Source of the DNA: Prevotella sp.
GTDB lineage: Bacteria > Bacteroidota > Bacteroidia > Bacteroidales > Bacteroidaceae
Assembly (NCBI GenBank): GCA_017650905.1
Contig: JAGCDZ010000101.1
Coordinates: 1-47,796, forward strand
Reading direction: 5' to 3'
Length of the DNA: 47,796 bases
Made by a program: the position numbers and the translations under genes. Positions 26,168-35,442 of this stretch are shown piece after piece; position 1 is the stretch's first letter; each line of letters starts with the position of its first letter. The notes beneath the pieces are model-generated. The model was not told where the DNA came from. It did not search any database and saw nothing but the letters and a program-made list of their open reading frames with translations.

Positions 26168-26944
26168 TTATTTAATAATCGTCTTCTTGCCTTCTTGAAT
26201 GCGAATACCTTTGGCATTCTCGGAAATCTTCCGACCCTGAAGGTTGTAGTAGTCGCTGCCATTTGTCTTGTTCTGCTTAATAACAGAAATGGCGGTCACC
26301 TCACTCATGCTGGCAACATGCTGAATCTTCAGATCGCTGGCTGATGTTGCTTGCTCGTCCCAAGAGAAACCGCAACGTGTGGGCAGGAATGCCATATTTG
26401 CATCGGTCTTGACAAGCACGCTTTCCAGAGGTGTCACATTCTGCTTTGCGGGAATGCCATAGCGTCCAGCCTTCTCAATGCTCTCCCAACCGCTTCCGAA
26501 AGTCACGGTGTTGCCCTTGTTATCAGACATTCGAACAGCCTTGAGCTCTGTGTCGTAATTCAGGACATCGGTGTTTTTCACCTTCATATACTGTGATTTG
26601 GGCGAATAAACCAGATAAGGTACGCCAGCCTGGATACCGTCAGCAGTACAATCAACGAAGTAGAGATTCAGCGTTTCTCCCTCCTGCTGGATGCCTGCCA
26701 AGCACTCCACCTTCAGGTCTTTGGCGGCAGCTGCTACTTGCTCGGCAGTCAAGGAGAAAGGCAGGCAGAGTGTATTGTAACCTGCAAAGAAATAACGATT
26801 CAACTGAATGGGTTGCTCGCTGCTCTGCATCATCTCTATATCCAGCTTAGAGGAACTGGCATAGATATTCTTCACTTTGTTCTGTGCAACGGCTGTAGTA
26901 CTTACGGCCATAGACACCATCATGACAAGTAGTAAATGTTTCAT
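26168..26944 (-). CDS. Secreted protein with a Bacteroidales C-terminal tail
   Basis: The 258-residue product has a signal peptide (MKHLLLVMMVSMAVSTTAVA, cleaved before QN). Most of the rest is unrecognised. The middle contains FFAGYNTLCLPFSLTAEQVA and GVPYLVYSPKSQYM. The C-terminus reads YYNLQGRKISENAKGIRIQE followed by GKKTIIK. I know this tail from many secreted Prevotella and Bacteroides proteins, often as a module at the end of cell-surface proteins. Function is unknown. A full promoter lies at 26977-27009. Confidence 0.75.
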   Translation of the reverse strand: MKHLLLVMMVSMAVSTTAVAQNKVKNIYASSSKLDIEMMQSSEQPIQLNRYFFAGYNTLCLPFSLTAEQVAAAAKDLKVECLAGIQQEGETLNLYFVDCTADGIQAGVPYLVYSPKSQYMKVKNTDVLNYDTELKAVRMSDNKGNTVTFGSGWESIEKAGRYGIPAKQNVTPLESVLVKTDANMAFLPTRCGFSWDEQATSASDLKIQHVASMSEVTAISVIKQNKTNGSDYYNLQGRKISENAKGIRIQEGKKTIIK

Positions 26945-26976
26945 ACTCTAAAAGTTTTAAATGTTTGGTTTTGGTG

Positions 26977-27009
26977 CAAAGATACGAAAATGTTTTTAAA
27001 ACAACCAAA
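26977..27009 (-). promoter_or_regulatory. Promoter of the secreted protein gene
   Basis: On the minus strand TTTG (27009-27006) and TATCTTTG (26984-26977) are 21 bp apart. Confidence 0.65.
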
Positions 27010-27085
27010 TTTTTTATATTTTTTTTACCGTTTTGGCTCAAAAATATGGGGACAATCTCTAATCTTTCTCCTAATGTGGGAGTGA

Positions 27086-27694
27086 CTAAGGAGCGAACTC
27101 GAGAGAAAGTTGGCCATCGCCGAGGAGATTGTAGCTCTTTCGATGGTAGGGTGTGATGCCAAACTGCCTGATGGCCTCACGATGTTTCTTCGTGGGATAG
27201 CCCTTGTTTGAGAGCCAGTCGTATTGGGGGTATTCCTTGGCGAGACAGTTCATATAGTCGTCACGGTAGGTCTTGGCGAGAATCGAAGCCGCAGCGATGG
27301 AGAGATACTTGCCATCGCCTTTGACAATCGTTGTATGGGGTAAATCCTTATACTTCTTGAATCGATTGCCATCGACGATGATTGCCTCCGGTCGTACTTT
27401 CAGCTGGTCTAAGGCACGATGCATAGCAAGGATTGAAGCATTAAGAATATTGATCTTGTCGATTTCTTCTGGTGTCACGACACCCACAGCCCAAGCAACG
27501 GCATCGCGCTCGATGATTTCACGAAGCTGATAACGCTTTTTTTCTGTCAGTTGCTTCGAGTCGTTGAGCAAGTCGCTCTGGTAGTTCTCTGGCAGAATGA
27601 CAGCTGCCGCATAGACACTGCCTGCCAAACAGCCACGCCCAGCTTCATCGCAGCCAGCCTCAACCTTCCCTTCGTAAAAATGACTTGCCAGCAT
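27086..27694 (-). CDS. Ribonuclease HII
   Basis: The 202-residue nuclease removes ribonucleotides and RNA from RNA-DNA hybrids. The N-terminal [20 protein letters not shown] carries the conserved Asp-Glu pair. [19 protein letters not shown] holds the third acidic residue and [14 protein letters not shown] the family block, with [18 protein letters not shown] near the end. It begins 2 bp after sufS stops, so the two are co-transcribed. Confidence 0.94.
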   Translation of the reverse strand: MLASHFYEGKVEAGCDEAGRGCLAGSVYAAAVILPENYQSDLLNDSKQLTEKKRYQLREIIERDAVAWAVGVVTPEEIDKINILNASILAMHRALDQLKVRPEAIIVDGNRFKKYKDLPHTTIVKGDGKYLSIAAASILAKTYRDDYMNCLAKEYPQYDWLSNKGYPTKKHREAIRQFGITPYHRKSYNLLGDGQLSLEFAP

Positions 27695-27696
27695 AA

Positions 27697-28944
27697 TCAG
27701 AACATTTGAGCCACGCGGCGGATGCCTGCCACGAGGGTATTGACTTCCTCCTTCGTGTTATAAAGCGCAAACGAGGCTCTCACTGTACCTGAGATACCAA
27801 GCCTGTCCATTAAAGGTTGAGCACAATGATGACCTGTGCGGACAGCGATACCTAAACGATCGAGCAAAGTACCCATATCCAAATGATGAATCTCGCCCAC
27901 ATTAAAACTAACAACAGCGTCTTTTAGAGGTAAGAGGTGAGAGGTGAGAGGTGAGAGATTACCCATAGGGCCGTAAATCTTCATGCCATCGATCGTCATT
28001 AATTGCTCCATGCAATAGTTGGTGAGTTCCTGCTCATGCTGCTGGATGGCCTCGAAACCGATGGAATCAATATAATCGATGGCTTTCGCCAGTCCGTGGG
28101 TTGCCACATAGTCGGGCGTGCCAGCCTCAAACTTGAATGGCAAGCGCTCGAAGGTGGTCTTCTCCCACGTCACCTTGTCGATCATCTCGCCACCACCCTG
28201 ATAGGGCGGCAGCTTCTCCAACCACTCCTCCTTACCATAGAGCACGCCAATGCCTGTAGGACCATACATTTTATGACCGCTGAAGGCAAAGAAGTCGCAG
28301 TCTATCGCCTGTACGTCTATCTTGAAATGAGGTGCGCTTTGGGCACCGTCCACCAAAACAGGGATTCCATGCCGATGTGCGATTTCCACGATTTCATCGA
28401 TAGGATTCACCGTTCCCAGCACATTGCTCACATGGGCCACACTGATAAGCTTTGTCCGCTCAGAAATAAGTGGCTCCAGCTGATCAATAAGCAGCTCTCC
28501 TTCGTCATTAAGAGCCAGGTGTTTCACCACAATTCCCCGTTTCATCGCCTGCAGTTGCCAGCTGACGATATTCGAATGATGCTCCATCTCTGTGACAATC
28601 ACTTCATCACCTGTCTGCATCTGTGATTCGCAGAACGAACTGGCCACGAGATTAATCGCCTCCGTTGTTCCTCTTGTGAAGACAATCTCCTCAATTTTGC
28701 GGGCATTGATAAACTGGCGTACCTTTTCACGAGCAGCCTCGTGAAGGTCCGTCGCTTGTTGCGAGAGATAATGTACCCCGCGATGCACATTGGCATTCAC
28801 GTTGAGATACTCATCTCGCATCGCATCAAGCACACATAGTGGTTTTTGCGCGGTCGCTGCATTATCTAGATACACCAGCGGTTTGCCATACACCTCCCTC
28901 GACAAAATGGGGAAATCTGCCCTTATCTTACTAATATCGTACAT
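27697..28944 (-). CDS. Cysteine desulfurase SufS
   Basis: This 415-residue PLP enzyme releases sulfur from cysteine for Fe-S assembly. The PLP lysine is in [20 protein letters not shown] and the sulfur-accepting cysteine in [16 protein letters not shown] 28944 is chosen as start because the upstream in-frame TTG at 28965 lies within the -7 promoter box. About residues 331-342 ([12 protein letters not shown]) are encoded by a heptamer repeat and look like an insertion between IYGPMG and [10 protein letters not shown]. It is transcribed toward the sufBCD operon but separate from it. rnhB follows. Confidence 0.94.
   Translation of the reverse strand: MYDISKIRADFPILSREVYGKPLVYLDNAATAQKPLCVLDAMRDEYLNVNANVHRGVHYLSQQATDLHEAAREKVRQFINARKIEEIVFTRGTTEAINLVASSFCESQMQTGDEVIVTEMEHHSNIVSWQLQAMKRGIVVKHLALNDEGELLIDQLEPLISERTKLISVAHVSNVLGTVNPIDEIVEIAHRHGIPVLVDGAQSAPHFKIDVQAIDCDFFAFSGHKMYGPTGIGVLYGKEEWLEKLPPYQGGGEMIDKVTWEKTTFERLPFKFEAGTPDYVATHGLAKAIDYIDSIGFEAIQQHEQELTNYCMEQLMTIDGMKIYGPMGNLSPLTSHLLPLKDAVVSFNVGEIHHLDMGTLLDRLGIAVRTGHHCAQPLMDRLGISGTVRASFALYNTKEEVNTLVAGIRRVAQMF
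27927..27957. repeat. Heptamer repeat inside sufS
   Basis: GAGGTAA followed by three GAGGTGA units and a partial GAG run through the coding sequence. The same heptamer, in the other orientation, occurs inside sufD. Confidence 0.85.
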
Positions 28945-28962
28945 TCTTTTCCTATTTTGCTG

Positions 28963-28970
28963 CAAAATTA
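28963..28970 (-). promoter_or_regulatory. Promoter -7 box of sufS-rnhB
   Basis: The minus strand reads TAATTTTG, 18 bp before the ATG at 28944. It rules out the TTG at 28965 as start codon. Confidence 0.65.
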
Positions 28971-29020
28971 CTACTTTTCTGCGACTTAGACAAAATATAG
29001 CCCCAAAAAACTATAAGAAA

Positions 29021-29042
29021 GGAGCGACATCGCTGCCGCTCC
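29021..29042 (-). terminator. Terminator of the lipoprotein operon
   Basis: GGAGCG (29021-29026) pairs with CGCTCC (29037-29042). On the minus strand it is followed by TTTCTTAT, downstream of the gene ending at 29077. Confidence 0.65.
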
Positions 29043-29076
29043 TTGATTTGGGAAAAGATCAGAGACCTGTCTTTCT

Positions 29077-29985
29077 TTACTTCATGTAAAATGTGAATTC
29101 GAAGTCGATGTTATTCACGGTGCCTTTAAGTATCAGTTTGCAACTCTCAGGATTCTTCGTGAACTCCACTGAGGCATTACCCGTAAACAACGAGATAGCC
29201 TGCAACTTGTCATTCCAGTTGTAAATCAGCTCGCCATTATTCATGTTTGTCCAACGCCATACGCCCACATCGTCATTGCGGTTCTTGTAATTGATGGCGA
29301 ACAGACCTTTAGAATCGAAATAGATGCCCTCGATGATCGTGTTGGCATCAAACTGATCCTTGAGTTCTCCGAAATTATTCTCATACCACGCCTTAACCTC
29401 AGCCAGATCAATGGGGCCTTTGAACTCCTTGCCAAGTGTTTTTCCTTCGAAAACGGCACTAACAATGACCCGCTCGACTTTCCACGGACGGCTGCACAGG
29501 TTGTCGGTGTAAACGCCTGCGGTGACAGACGATGAGGTGTCGAGGGTACCAACGGTCTTGATCGTCGTGCCGTTCTGCCACGTGATGGTGATGTCGTAGT
29601 TCGATCCTGAGGGTTCTAGGGAGATGGTCATGCCGTTATCGAACACGTACTTGCCGTTGGAATAGGTGAACTTGCCGAACTCATAGACAAGGCCGCCTGA
29701 ACCTGCACGTTTGGCACGCGCATTTGCTGATCCCGCCTGACGAGCAATCATAAAGGCACCGCTCTCCATGATGCGCAACTGCTTGATGCCCTCGCTATTG
29801 TCCTGAGTGATATTCAGTATCTTCGCCACATCCTTATAAGGTGGCGCAGTGAGTGTCACGGTGGTGTTGGTCTGATTACCATTGTCGCCGTTATCGTCGT
29901 CATCCTTTTTGTCGCACGCAGTGACAACAAACAGGGCTGTGGCCACAAGGGCCATCATCATTAATATCTTCTTCATAATTTTCAA
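29077..29985 (-). CDS. Predicted lipoprotein of unknown function
   Basis: The 302-residue product has a lipoprotein signal (MKKILMMMALVATALFVVTA then C), followed by the acidic DKKDDDDNGDNGN linker typical of surface-exposed lipoproteins in Bacteroidetes. The rest looks beta-rich (YEFGKFTYSNGKYVFDNGMT; FEGKTLGKEFKGPIDLAEVK; LILKGTVNNIDFEFTFYMK). I do not recognise the domain. It lies 8 bp behind the outer-membrane protein gene and is probably made from the same mRNA. An earlier in-frame Met is included in the coordinates; the MKK at the fourth codon is an alternative start. Confidence 0.75.
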   Translation of the reverse strand: MKIMKKILMMMALVATALFVVTACDKKDDDDNGDNGNQTNTTVTLTAPPYKDVAKILNITQDNSEGIKQLRIMESGAFMIARQAGSANARAKRAGSGGLVYEFGKFTYSNGKYVFDNGMTISLEPSGSNYDITITWQNGTTIKTVGTLDTSSSVTAGVYTDNLCSRPWKVERVIVSAVFEGKTLGKEFKGPIDLAEVKAWYENNFGELKDQFDANTIIEGIYFDSKGLFAINYKNRNDDVGVWRWTNMNNGELIYNWNDKLQAISLFTGNASVEFTKNPESCKLILKGTVNNIDFEFTFYMK

Positions 29986-29993
29986 CTTTCTAC

Positions 29994-30749
29994 TTAAAAG
30001 ATTCTATAGGTCAGACGGAGCGTCAGCACAGGCCATACCGAGAACTTAGAGATCACGTCGTAATACTTATTGCTGTCATCGCCCAGATCCTCTTTCTTCA
30101 CTTCCAAATCCATGCCAGTCTGCTTCTCATATACTTTGGGCTTGCCCCAGAACTGCACACCGAAATCACCACTCACACCAAAACGTTTGCGGGGAACGGA
30201 ACGTCCAAAGCCAATGCCGACGTAAGGACGGAATTTATTTACCTTAATAGAGCCATGAGCATAACCGTCTTTGTCGAAGCCCACGATGTGGTCGCCAATC
30301 ACGATACCCTCGCCCTCGTCGAAGTCTTTCACGGGGATGGTATTCTCCAGCTTCACGACCTCATCGGTACCAATGTAGAATCCTGCTGTGGCATGGAAGG
30401 TGTAGTTGGGGAAAGGATACACGTCGAGCAGCAGATGGCCCGTACCCATGTAGTTCGTTCCCTCTGCCGTGGTCTTACCTCTTGTGGGTTTGCCCTTGGC
30501 ACGATAATCCACATCCTCCTTGTACTTAAATCCCGAGAAGAAGTTGTATCCGGCACGTACCTGCAGATAGTCGGTTACAGGAGCAGCCAGATCTAATCCG
30601 ATACCTGTGGTTCCAAGAGTCACACCTAACGACATATGGTCGAAGATTCCAAACTCATCTACTCTGTCCTGTGCCTGCACAGGTTGTGTCAACAAGGTCA
30701 TTGCAAAGGCTGCAACGATTGCCATACTCAGTTTCTTAAGTTTTTTCAT
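29994..30749 (-). CDS. Outer-membrane beta-barrel-like protein
   Basis: The 251-residue protein has the signal peptide MKKLKKLSMAIVAAFAMTLL...QA. It shows alternating strands with glycine turns (MSLGVTLGTTGIGLDLAAPV; YLQVRAGYNFFSGF; RPYVGIGFGRSVPRKRFGVS) and ends with RLTYRIF, a C-terminal phenylalanine typical of barrel proteins. Size suggests a small barrel of 8-10 strands. Substrate or partner is unknown; the downstream lipoprotein may work with it. Confidence 0.75.
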   Translation of the reverse strand: MKKLKKLSMAIVAAFAMTLLTQPVQAQDRVDEFGIFDHMSLGVTLGTTGIGLDLAAPVTDYLQVRAGYNFFSGFKYKEDVDYRAKGKPTRGKTTAEGTNYMGTGHLLLDVYPFPNYTFHATAGFYIGTDEVVKLENTIPVKDFDEGEGIVIGDHIVGFDKDGYAHGSIKVNKFRPYVGIGFGRSVPRKRFGVSGDFGVQFWGKPKVYEKQTGMDLEVKKEDLGDDSNKYYDVISKFSVWPVLTLRLTYRIF

Positions 30750-30817
30750 ACGCTAAAAATGTATTATTAAGTGAAACATAAAAATCCCATGGAGGGTTTG
30801 ATTAATAAATTATGTTG

Positions 30818-30856
30818 CAAAGATAAGAAAAAAAACGATACATCGTTGCAAATATA
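30818..30856 (-). promoter_or_regulatory. Two -7 boxes upstream of the outer-membrane gene
   Basis: The minus strand carries TATCTTTG (30825-30818) and TATATTTG (30856-30849), both fitting TAnnTTTG and pointing at the gene starting at 30749. They may be tandem promoters. Confidence 0.5.
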
Positions 30857-31203
30857 AGAATAAATTTTGAAAATCGACTCACAATTCAACACTTTCGACT
30901 TACAGAACACGTTTTGTAAGTTGTTTTTTAAAGTTTTGCCGATATAATAGCGTTTTTTACAGAAAACGTTGTCTGAATCAAAGGGTGAACATAAGACATG
31001 TAATATAGATTTATAGCATCCCTGAATAGATAAGGTCACATTCGACAAGGGCATCACGATGGTGAAGAAATGCTTTCATAATTGTTATGTTGATGTTGCA
31101 AAGATAATTATATAATCATACACAAAGATACATGGATACTTAGTTTTCACCTTTTTTATAATAATTCTCTGAAACTCAGTACCTCTGCGTTCGAGATTTT
31201 TTG

Positions 31204-31211
31204 TACCTTTG
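31204..31211 (+). promoter_or_regulatory. Promoter -7 box of gpmI
   Basis: TACCTTTG lies 38 bp before the ATG. No clear -33 element is seen. Confidence 0.6.
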
Positions 31212-31248
31212 CACCCGAAAAAGTTAAAAGGTAAAAAAGTATAAGACA

Positions 31249-32769
31249 ATGGCAAAGAAAGCATTATTGATGATTCTCGATGGATGGGGAATCGGTAAGC
31301 ACGGTAAGGGTGACGTGATCTTCAACACACCAACGCCTTACCTCGATCTGTTAACAGCTACATCAGCTCACTCTCAACTTCAGGCCTCTGGTGAGGACGT
31401 AGGTCTGCCCGATGGTCAGATGGGTAACTCTGAGGTGGGTCACTTGAATATCGGTGCTGGTCGTATTGTGTATCAGGACCTCGTGAAGATTAATCGTGCC
31501 TGCAAGGATGGTTCGATTATGGAGAATCCACAGGTAAAGGCTGCTTACACTTATGCCAAGGAAAACAATAAAAAACTTCACCTGATGGGTCTGACCAGTG
31601 ATGGTGGTGTTCACTCAAGCCTCGATCATCTGTTCAAGCTTATTGAGATTGGTAAGGCTTATGGCCTGAAGAATCAGGTGTTTGTGCATTGCTATATGGA
31701 CGGTCGCGACACTGACCCGAAGAGCGGTAAGGGCTTTATTCAGCAGGTAAGTGATGTCTGTGCTGCCAATGATGCTGCCATCGCCAGTATCGTAGGTCGT
31801 TTCTATGCAATGGACCGCGACAAGCGTTGGGAGCGCGTGAAGGAGGGTTACGACCTGATTGTCAATGGCGTCGGTAAGCAGGCTACGGATATGGTTGTAG
31901 CCATGCAGGAGAGTTATGATGAGGGTGTGACCGATGAGTTCATTAAGCCTATCCACAACGCCTCTGTCAATGGTTGCATTGAAGAGGGTGATGTCGTTAT
32001 ATTCATCAATTTCCGCAACGACCGTGCTAAGGAGATGACTATCGTACTGACTCAGGAGGATATGCCGGAGCAGGGGATGAAGACCATCCCTGGCCTGCAA
32101 TACTATTGTATGACGCCATACGACGCCAACTTCAAGGGTGTGCACATCCTCTTTCCAAAAGAGAACGTCGAGAACACACTGGGCGAGTATTTGAGCAAGC
32201 AGGGTAAGAAGCAGCTGCACACTGCCGAGACTGAGAAGTATGCTCACGTAACGTTTTTCTTCAATGGTGGTCGTGAGGCTCCTTACGAGGGTGAAGACCG
32301 TATTCTGGTGCCTTCCCCAAAGGTGGCTACCTATGACCTGAAGCCTGAGATGAGTGCCTACGAGGTGAAGGATAAGTTGGTGGCTGCTATCAACGAGGCT
32401 AAATATGATTTCATCGTAGTAAACTTCGCTAATGGTGATATGGTGGGTCATACGGGTATCTACAACGCTATTGCCAAGGCCGTATGGGCTGTTGACAACT
32501 GCGTGCGTGAGGTGATTGAGGCTGCTAAGGCCAACGACTACGAGGCCATCATCATCGCTGACCACGGTAATGCCGACAATGCTATCAATCCCGATGGTAC
32601 GCCGAATACCGCTCACTCACTCAATCCTGTGCCGTTCATCTACGTGACAAACAACAATAGTGCTACTGTGAAGGATGGTCGTCTGGCAGACGTGGCCCCC
32701 TCTATTCTGCATATCATGGGGCTGGAGCAGCCTGCAGATATGACGGGTGAAAGCCTGATTACAGATTAA
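31249..32769 (+). CDS. Phosphoglycerate mutase, cofactor-independent (GpmI)
   Basis: The 506-residue glycolytic enzyme interconverts 3- and 2-phosphoglycerate with two manganese ions. [19 protein letters not shown] begins the phosphatase domain. The catalytic serine lies in [37 protein letters not shown] marks the transferase domain, and [12 protein letters not shown] with [10 protein letters not shown] supply the metal ligands. Length matches the family. It is monocistronic, with its own promoter and terminator. Confidence 0.96.
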   Translation: MAKKALLMILDGWGIGKHGKGDVIFNTPTPYLDLLTATSAHSQLQASGEDVGLPDGQMGNSEVGHLNIGAGRIVYQDLVKINRACKDGSIMENPQVKAAYTYAKENNKKLHLMGLTSDGGVHSSLDHLFKLIEIGKAYGLKNQVFVHCYMDGRDTDPKSGKGFIQQVSDVCAANDAAIASIVGRFYAMDRDKRWERVKEGYDLIVNGVGKQATDMVVAMQESYDEGVTDEFIKPIHNASVNGCIEEGDVVIFINFRNDRAKEMTIVLTQEDMPEQGMKTIPGLQYYCMTPYDANFKGVHILFPKENVENTLGEYLSKQGKKQLHTAETEKYAHVTFFFNGGREAPYEGEDRILVPSPKVATYDLKPEMSAYEVKDKLVAAINEAKYDFIVVNFANGDMVGHTGIYNAIAKAVWAVDNCVREVIEAAKANDYEAIIIADHGNADNAINPDGTPNTAHSLNPVPFIYVTNNNSATVKDGRLADVAPSILHIMGLEQPADMTGESLITD

Positions 32770-32777
32770 GAACTTTA

Positions 32778-32807
32778 AAAGCTGGTCAATTTAGACCAGC
32801 TTTTTTT
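32778..32807 (+). terminator. Bidirectional terminator between gpmI and the GH2 gene
   Basis: AAAGCTGGTC (32778-32787) pairs perfectly with GACCAGCTTT (32794-32803) around AATTTA, with T residues on the right and A residues on the left. The two genes converge here. Confidence 0.85.
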
Positions 32808-34647
32808 ATTTCTTCTCATACCATTGTTTGAGAATGTAGAAGGCTTTTTTCTTCTCGCCCTTATCGCTCACCAAGCCCTTTCTGTTATAGTAGTCCTGAA
32901 CATCGGGCAGTACACGGCGGGGTGAACGGAAGTCTTTCAGGATCCAGGGTGTGGTGCCTGAAAGTCCTTCAATCTTATCAAGCATTGCAATATTCTCTAT
33001 GTAGAGGTTCTCTTGGAACTCCTCAGTCCATCTCTGGTTCTTCTCGCCGTGATAGCCGTATTTGGCACCACCGCCGAACTCACTGACAATAACAGGCTTG
33101 TTATAGGGTATCTCCCACTTCATCTTTGGCGCATCGTTCACATCACGGTACCAGCCGATGTATTGGTTAAAGCTTACCACATCGACATACTTGTTCATAT
33201 TGTCGTTGAGGCGATTCACATAGTTTGAGGCTCCTGTTACTTCCATTGCCATTGAAATGAGACGGGTGGAGTCGAGACTACGGGCATATTGGGCGAGGTT
33301 GCCGAGGAAGGTGTCACGTTCTGGAGAGTGAGGTGTCTCGTTAGCGATGCTCCAGATAATGACATTGGCACGGTTGTGATCGCGGGCAATCATATCGCGC
33401 AGTTGGTTTTGGGCGTTCTCGTAGGTCTTGGAATTCTTCCAGGCGATGGTCCAGTAGACAGGAATCTCTGACCATACCAAGATGCCCATCTTCTCAGCCT
33501 CACGTACCATTTCTTCATGGTGCGGATAGTGGGCCAGACGGACAAAGTTGCAGCCCAGTTCCTTGGCCCATCCGAGGAGTGTGCGGGCATCTTCGGCAGA
33601 GTTGGCACGTCCGCCGCCATTGGGCTTCTCGTTGTGGATGGAAATACCCTTCAAGAAAATGGGTTGGCCATTGAGCAGGATTTGCTTGTCACGGGTTTCG
33701 ATGGTGCGAAAGCCTATGCTGTCGCTGATGCTCGTCATATAATGTTTGATTTCCACGAGATAGCGCTTGGGATTGTCTGGACTCCAAAGGGAGAGCTTCT
33801 TGGCGGGCACCTTAACGATGTCGTTAGCACATCCTTTTGCATTGGTCAAAAGAGGTACTGATAGTTTCAGTTCAGGGATATTCACCGTGAGCAGATGACC
33901 TTCAAGGGGCTCGTTAAGTTTTACAGAGATGAGAATCTCACGCTGCTTGGATTTGGCATCGGCTTTCATTAGTTGCAGGCTGTAGTCCTCAATATAACTT
34001 GGTTTTGTGGTGTTGCTAAAGTAGGCTGTCGGCACCTTGACGAGCATGACATCACGGGTAATACCTCCGTAGTTCCACCAGTCGAATATCTGCGTGGGCA
34101 CATCCTCGGCATGACGCTTGTTGTCGACCTTGACGATTACTACGTTTTCGCCATCACGAAGTAGGTCGGTGACGTCGTAGTTGAAGGGCGTGAAGCCACC
34201 AATATGATGGCCAGCCTCCTTACCGTTCACCCAGACACGACTGTCATAGTTGATGGCCCCGAAGTAAAGCAGCGTGCGACAGTTCTGCATCGGTAAAGCC
34301 CGGAAGCTCTTTTTAAACCAGACGGTTCCCTCGTAGAAAAAGAGACGTTCATCCTGCGTATTCCAGTCTGAGGGAATATGCATCGTCGGCGACTTGTCGA
34401 AGTCGTATTCGATGAGATCCTCAGGTCGTTGCGGCTTTGCATTCTGGAAGAATCCCCATCGTGTAGGATTCATGCGATAATCATAATAGCCCTCTTCCTG
34501 TACGTCTACGATATAATGCCAATCGCCATTGAGTGATACGCTTTCATAAGCATGGACATTTTGAATCAGGGGTACTTCGTAATTGGCTGCTCCTGTGGGC
34601 AGTACTACTGCCGTTATCAACAAGATAGTGAAGATGAAATGTTTCAT
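32806..34647 (-). CDS. Glycoside hydrolase family 2, possibly beta-glucuronidase
   Basis: The 613-residue exported enzyme has the signal peptide MKHFIFTILLITAVVLPTGA. It shows a GH2 sugar-binding domain (SLNGDWHYIVD; WFKKSFRALPM), an immunoglobulin-like domain and a TIM barrel. The acid/base glutamate is in IIWSIANETPHSPER and the nucleophile in PVIVSEFGGGAKYG. Near the end, YNRKGLVSDKGEKKKAFYIL carries an N-x-K motif found in beta-glucuronidases at the carboxylate-binding site, so uronic-acid substrates are plausible. Other GH2 activities remain possible. It is probably periplasmic and acts on plant or host glycans. Confidence 0.85.
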   Translation of the reverse strand: MKHFIFTILLITAVVLPTGAANYEVPLIQNVHAYESVSLNGDWHYIVDVQEEGYYDYRMNPTRWGFFQNAKPQRPEDLIEYDFDKSPTMHIPSDWNTQDERLFFYEGTVWFKKSFRALPMQNCRTLLYFGAINYDSRVWVNGKEAGHHIGGFTPFNYDVTDLLRDGENVVIVKVDNKRHAEDVPTQIFDWWNYGGITRDVMLVKVPTAYFSNTTKPSYIEDYSLQLMKADAKSKQREILISVKLNEPLEGHLLTVNIPELKLSVPLLTNAKGCANDIVKVPAKKLSLWSPDNPKRYLVEIKHYMTSISDSIGFRTIETRDKQILLNGQPIFLKGISIHNEKPNGGGRANSAEDARTLLGWAKELGCNFVRLAHYPHHEEMVREAEKMGILVWSEIPVYWTIAWKNSKTYENAQNQLRDMIARDHNRANVIIWSIANETPHSPERDTFLGNLAQYARSLDSTRLISMAMEVTGASNYVNRLNDNMNKYVDVVSFNQYIGWYRDVNDAPKMKWEIPYNKPVIVSEFGGGAKYGYHGEKNQRWTEEFQENLYIENIAMLDKIEGLSGTTPWILKDFRSPRRVLPDVQDYYNRKGLVSDKGEKKKAFYILKQWYEKK

Positions 34648-34669
34648 AAACTGTTAAGTATTGTTTCTG

Positions 34670-34677
34670 CAAAGATA
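34670..34677 (-). promoter_or_regulatory. Promoter -7 box of the GH2 gene
   Basis: The minus strand reads TATCTTTG, 23 bp before the ATG at 34647. Confidence 0.6.
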
Positions 34678-34717
34678 ATAATTTATGATAGATTATGGCT
34701 ACTTTTCACTGAAAAAG

Positions 34718-34748
34718 TTGCATTTTTGGGATAAAATGAGTAACTTCG
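34718..34748 (+). promoter_or_regulatory. Possible promoter of ung
   Basis: TTG at 34718-34720 and TAACTTCG at 34741-34748 are 20 bp apart. The -7 box departs from consensus by C for T, so this may be a weaker promoter. Confidence 0.4.
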
Positions 34749-34769
34749 CGGCCAAAATAGTGTTGAATT

Positions 34770-35435
34770 ATGAGTGTACAGATAGAAGAGTCGTGGAAGA
34801 TGCATCTCTGTGGTGAGTTTGAGAAGCCTTACTTCTCACAACTGACAAGTGCCGTGCGACAGGAGTATATGCAGACGACGTGCTATCCTCCTGGTAAACT
34901 GATTTTCAATGCCTTTAATCTCTGTCCGTTTGATAAGGTGAAAGTGGTGATTATCGGACAGGATCCCTATCACGAACCAGGACAGGCGCATGGACTGAGT
35001 TTCTCCGTGCAGGATGGCGTGATGTTTCCTCCATCGCTACAGAATATTTTCAAGGAGATACAGGCAGACCTCGGTAGGCCTATTCCCTCTTCAGGCAATC
35101 TGACGCGTTGGGCAGAACAGGGCGTGCTGTTGCTGAATGCTTCGCTCACGGTGAGAGCCCATCAGGCGAATAGCCATTCTGCATTGGGCTGGCAGAAGTT
35201 TACTGATGCTGCGATTCATGCTTTGGCTACTCATCGTGAACATATTGTTTACATGCTTTGGGGTGGCTATGCGCGTTCAAAGGCTTATATGATTGACAAG
35301 AGCCGTAACCTTGTGCTTGAGAGTGTCCATCCCTCGCCCCTGAGTGCCAATCGTGGTGGTTGGTTCGGCCAGCATCAGTTCTCGCGTTGCAATGCCTATC
35401 TTCAGCAAAATGGCCAGACTCCCATCGTCTGGTAA
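34770..35435 (+). CDS. Uracil-DNA glycosylase, family 1
   Basis: The 221-residue enzyme excises uracil from DNA. VVIIGQDPYHEPGQAHGLSF holds the catalytic aspartate and water-activating motif. Leucine-rich GVLLLNASLTVRAHQANSH follows, and HPSPLSANRGGWFGQHQFSR is the DNA-intercalation loop with its histidine. Length is normal. It is followed at 33 bp by the DUF3109 gene, the gap containing a heptamer repeat. Confidence 0.96.
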   Translation: MSVQIEESWKMHLCGEFEKPYFSQLTSAVRQEYMQTTCYPPGKLIFNAFNLCPFDKVKVVIIGQDPYHEPGQAHGLSFSVQDGVMFPPSLQNIFKEIQADLGRPIPSSGNLTRWAEQGVLLLNASLTVRAHQANSHSALGWQKFTDAAIHALATHREHIVYMLWGGYARSKAYMIDKSRNLVLESVHPSPLSANRGGWFGQHQFSRCNAYLQQNGQTPIVW

Positions 35436-35442
35436 TCATCTA

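Larger units (their letters stand above)
30750..31248. other. 500-bp intergenic region with several promoters
   Basis: Besides the two leftward boxes at 30818-30856, a third (TATCTTTG, minus strand) lies at 31106-31099. It is followed by a tiny leftward frame starting ATG at 31079 (MKAFLHHRDALVECDLIYSG and two more residues). The rightward gpmI promoter is at 31204. The rest is AT-rich with no recognised gene; a longer leftward frame across 30767-31057 has no start or family support. Confidence 0.4.

Noticed and set aside
28944-28965. Longer sufS start at a TTG codon
   Set aside because: The TTG is part of the -7 box TAATTTTG; the ATG at 28944 begins the usual [12 protein letters not shown] sequence.
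30767-31057. A 96-codon leftward frame in the intergenic region
   Set aside because: It has no family similarity, is cysteine- and phenylalanine-rich as expected of AT-rich non-coding DNA, and contains promoter boxes.
31615-32616. A 333-codon open frame on the minus strand
   Set aside because: It lies entirely opposite gpmI, a clear enzyme, and has no recognisable domain; it is a codon-bias shadow.
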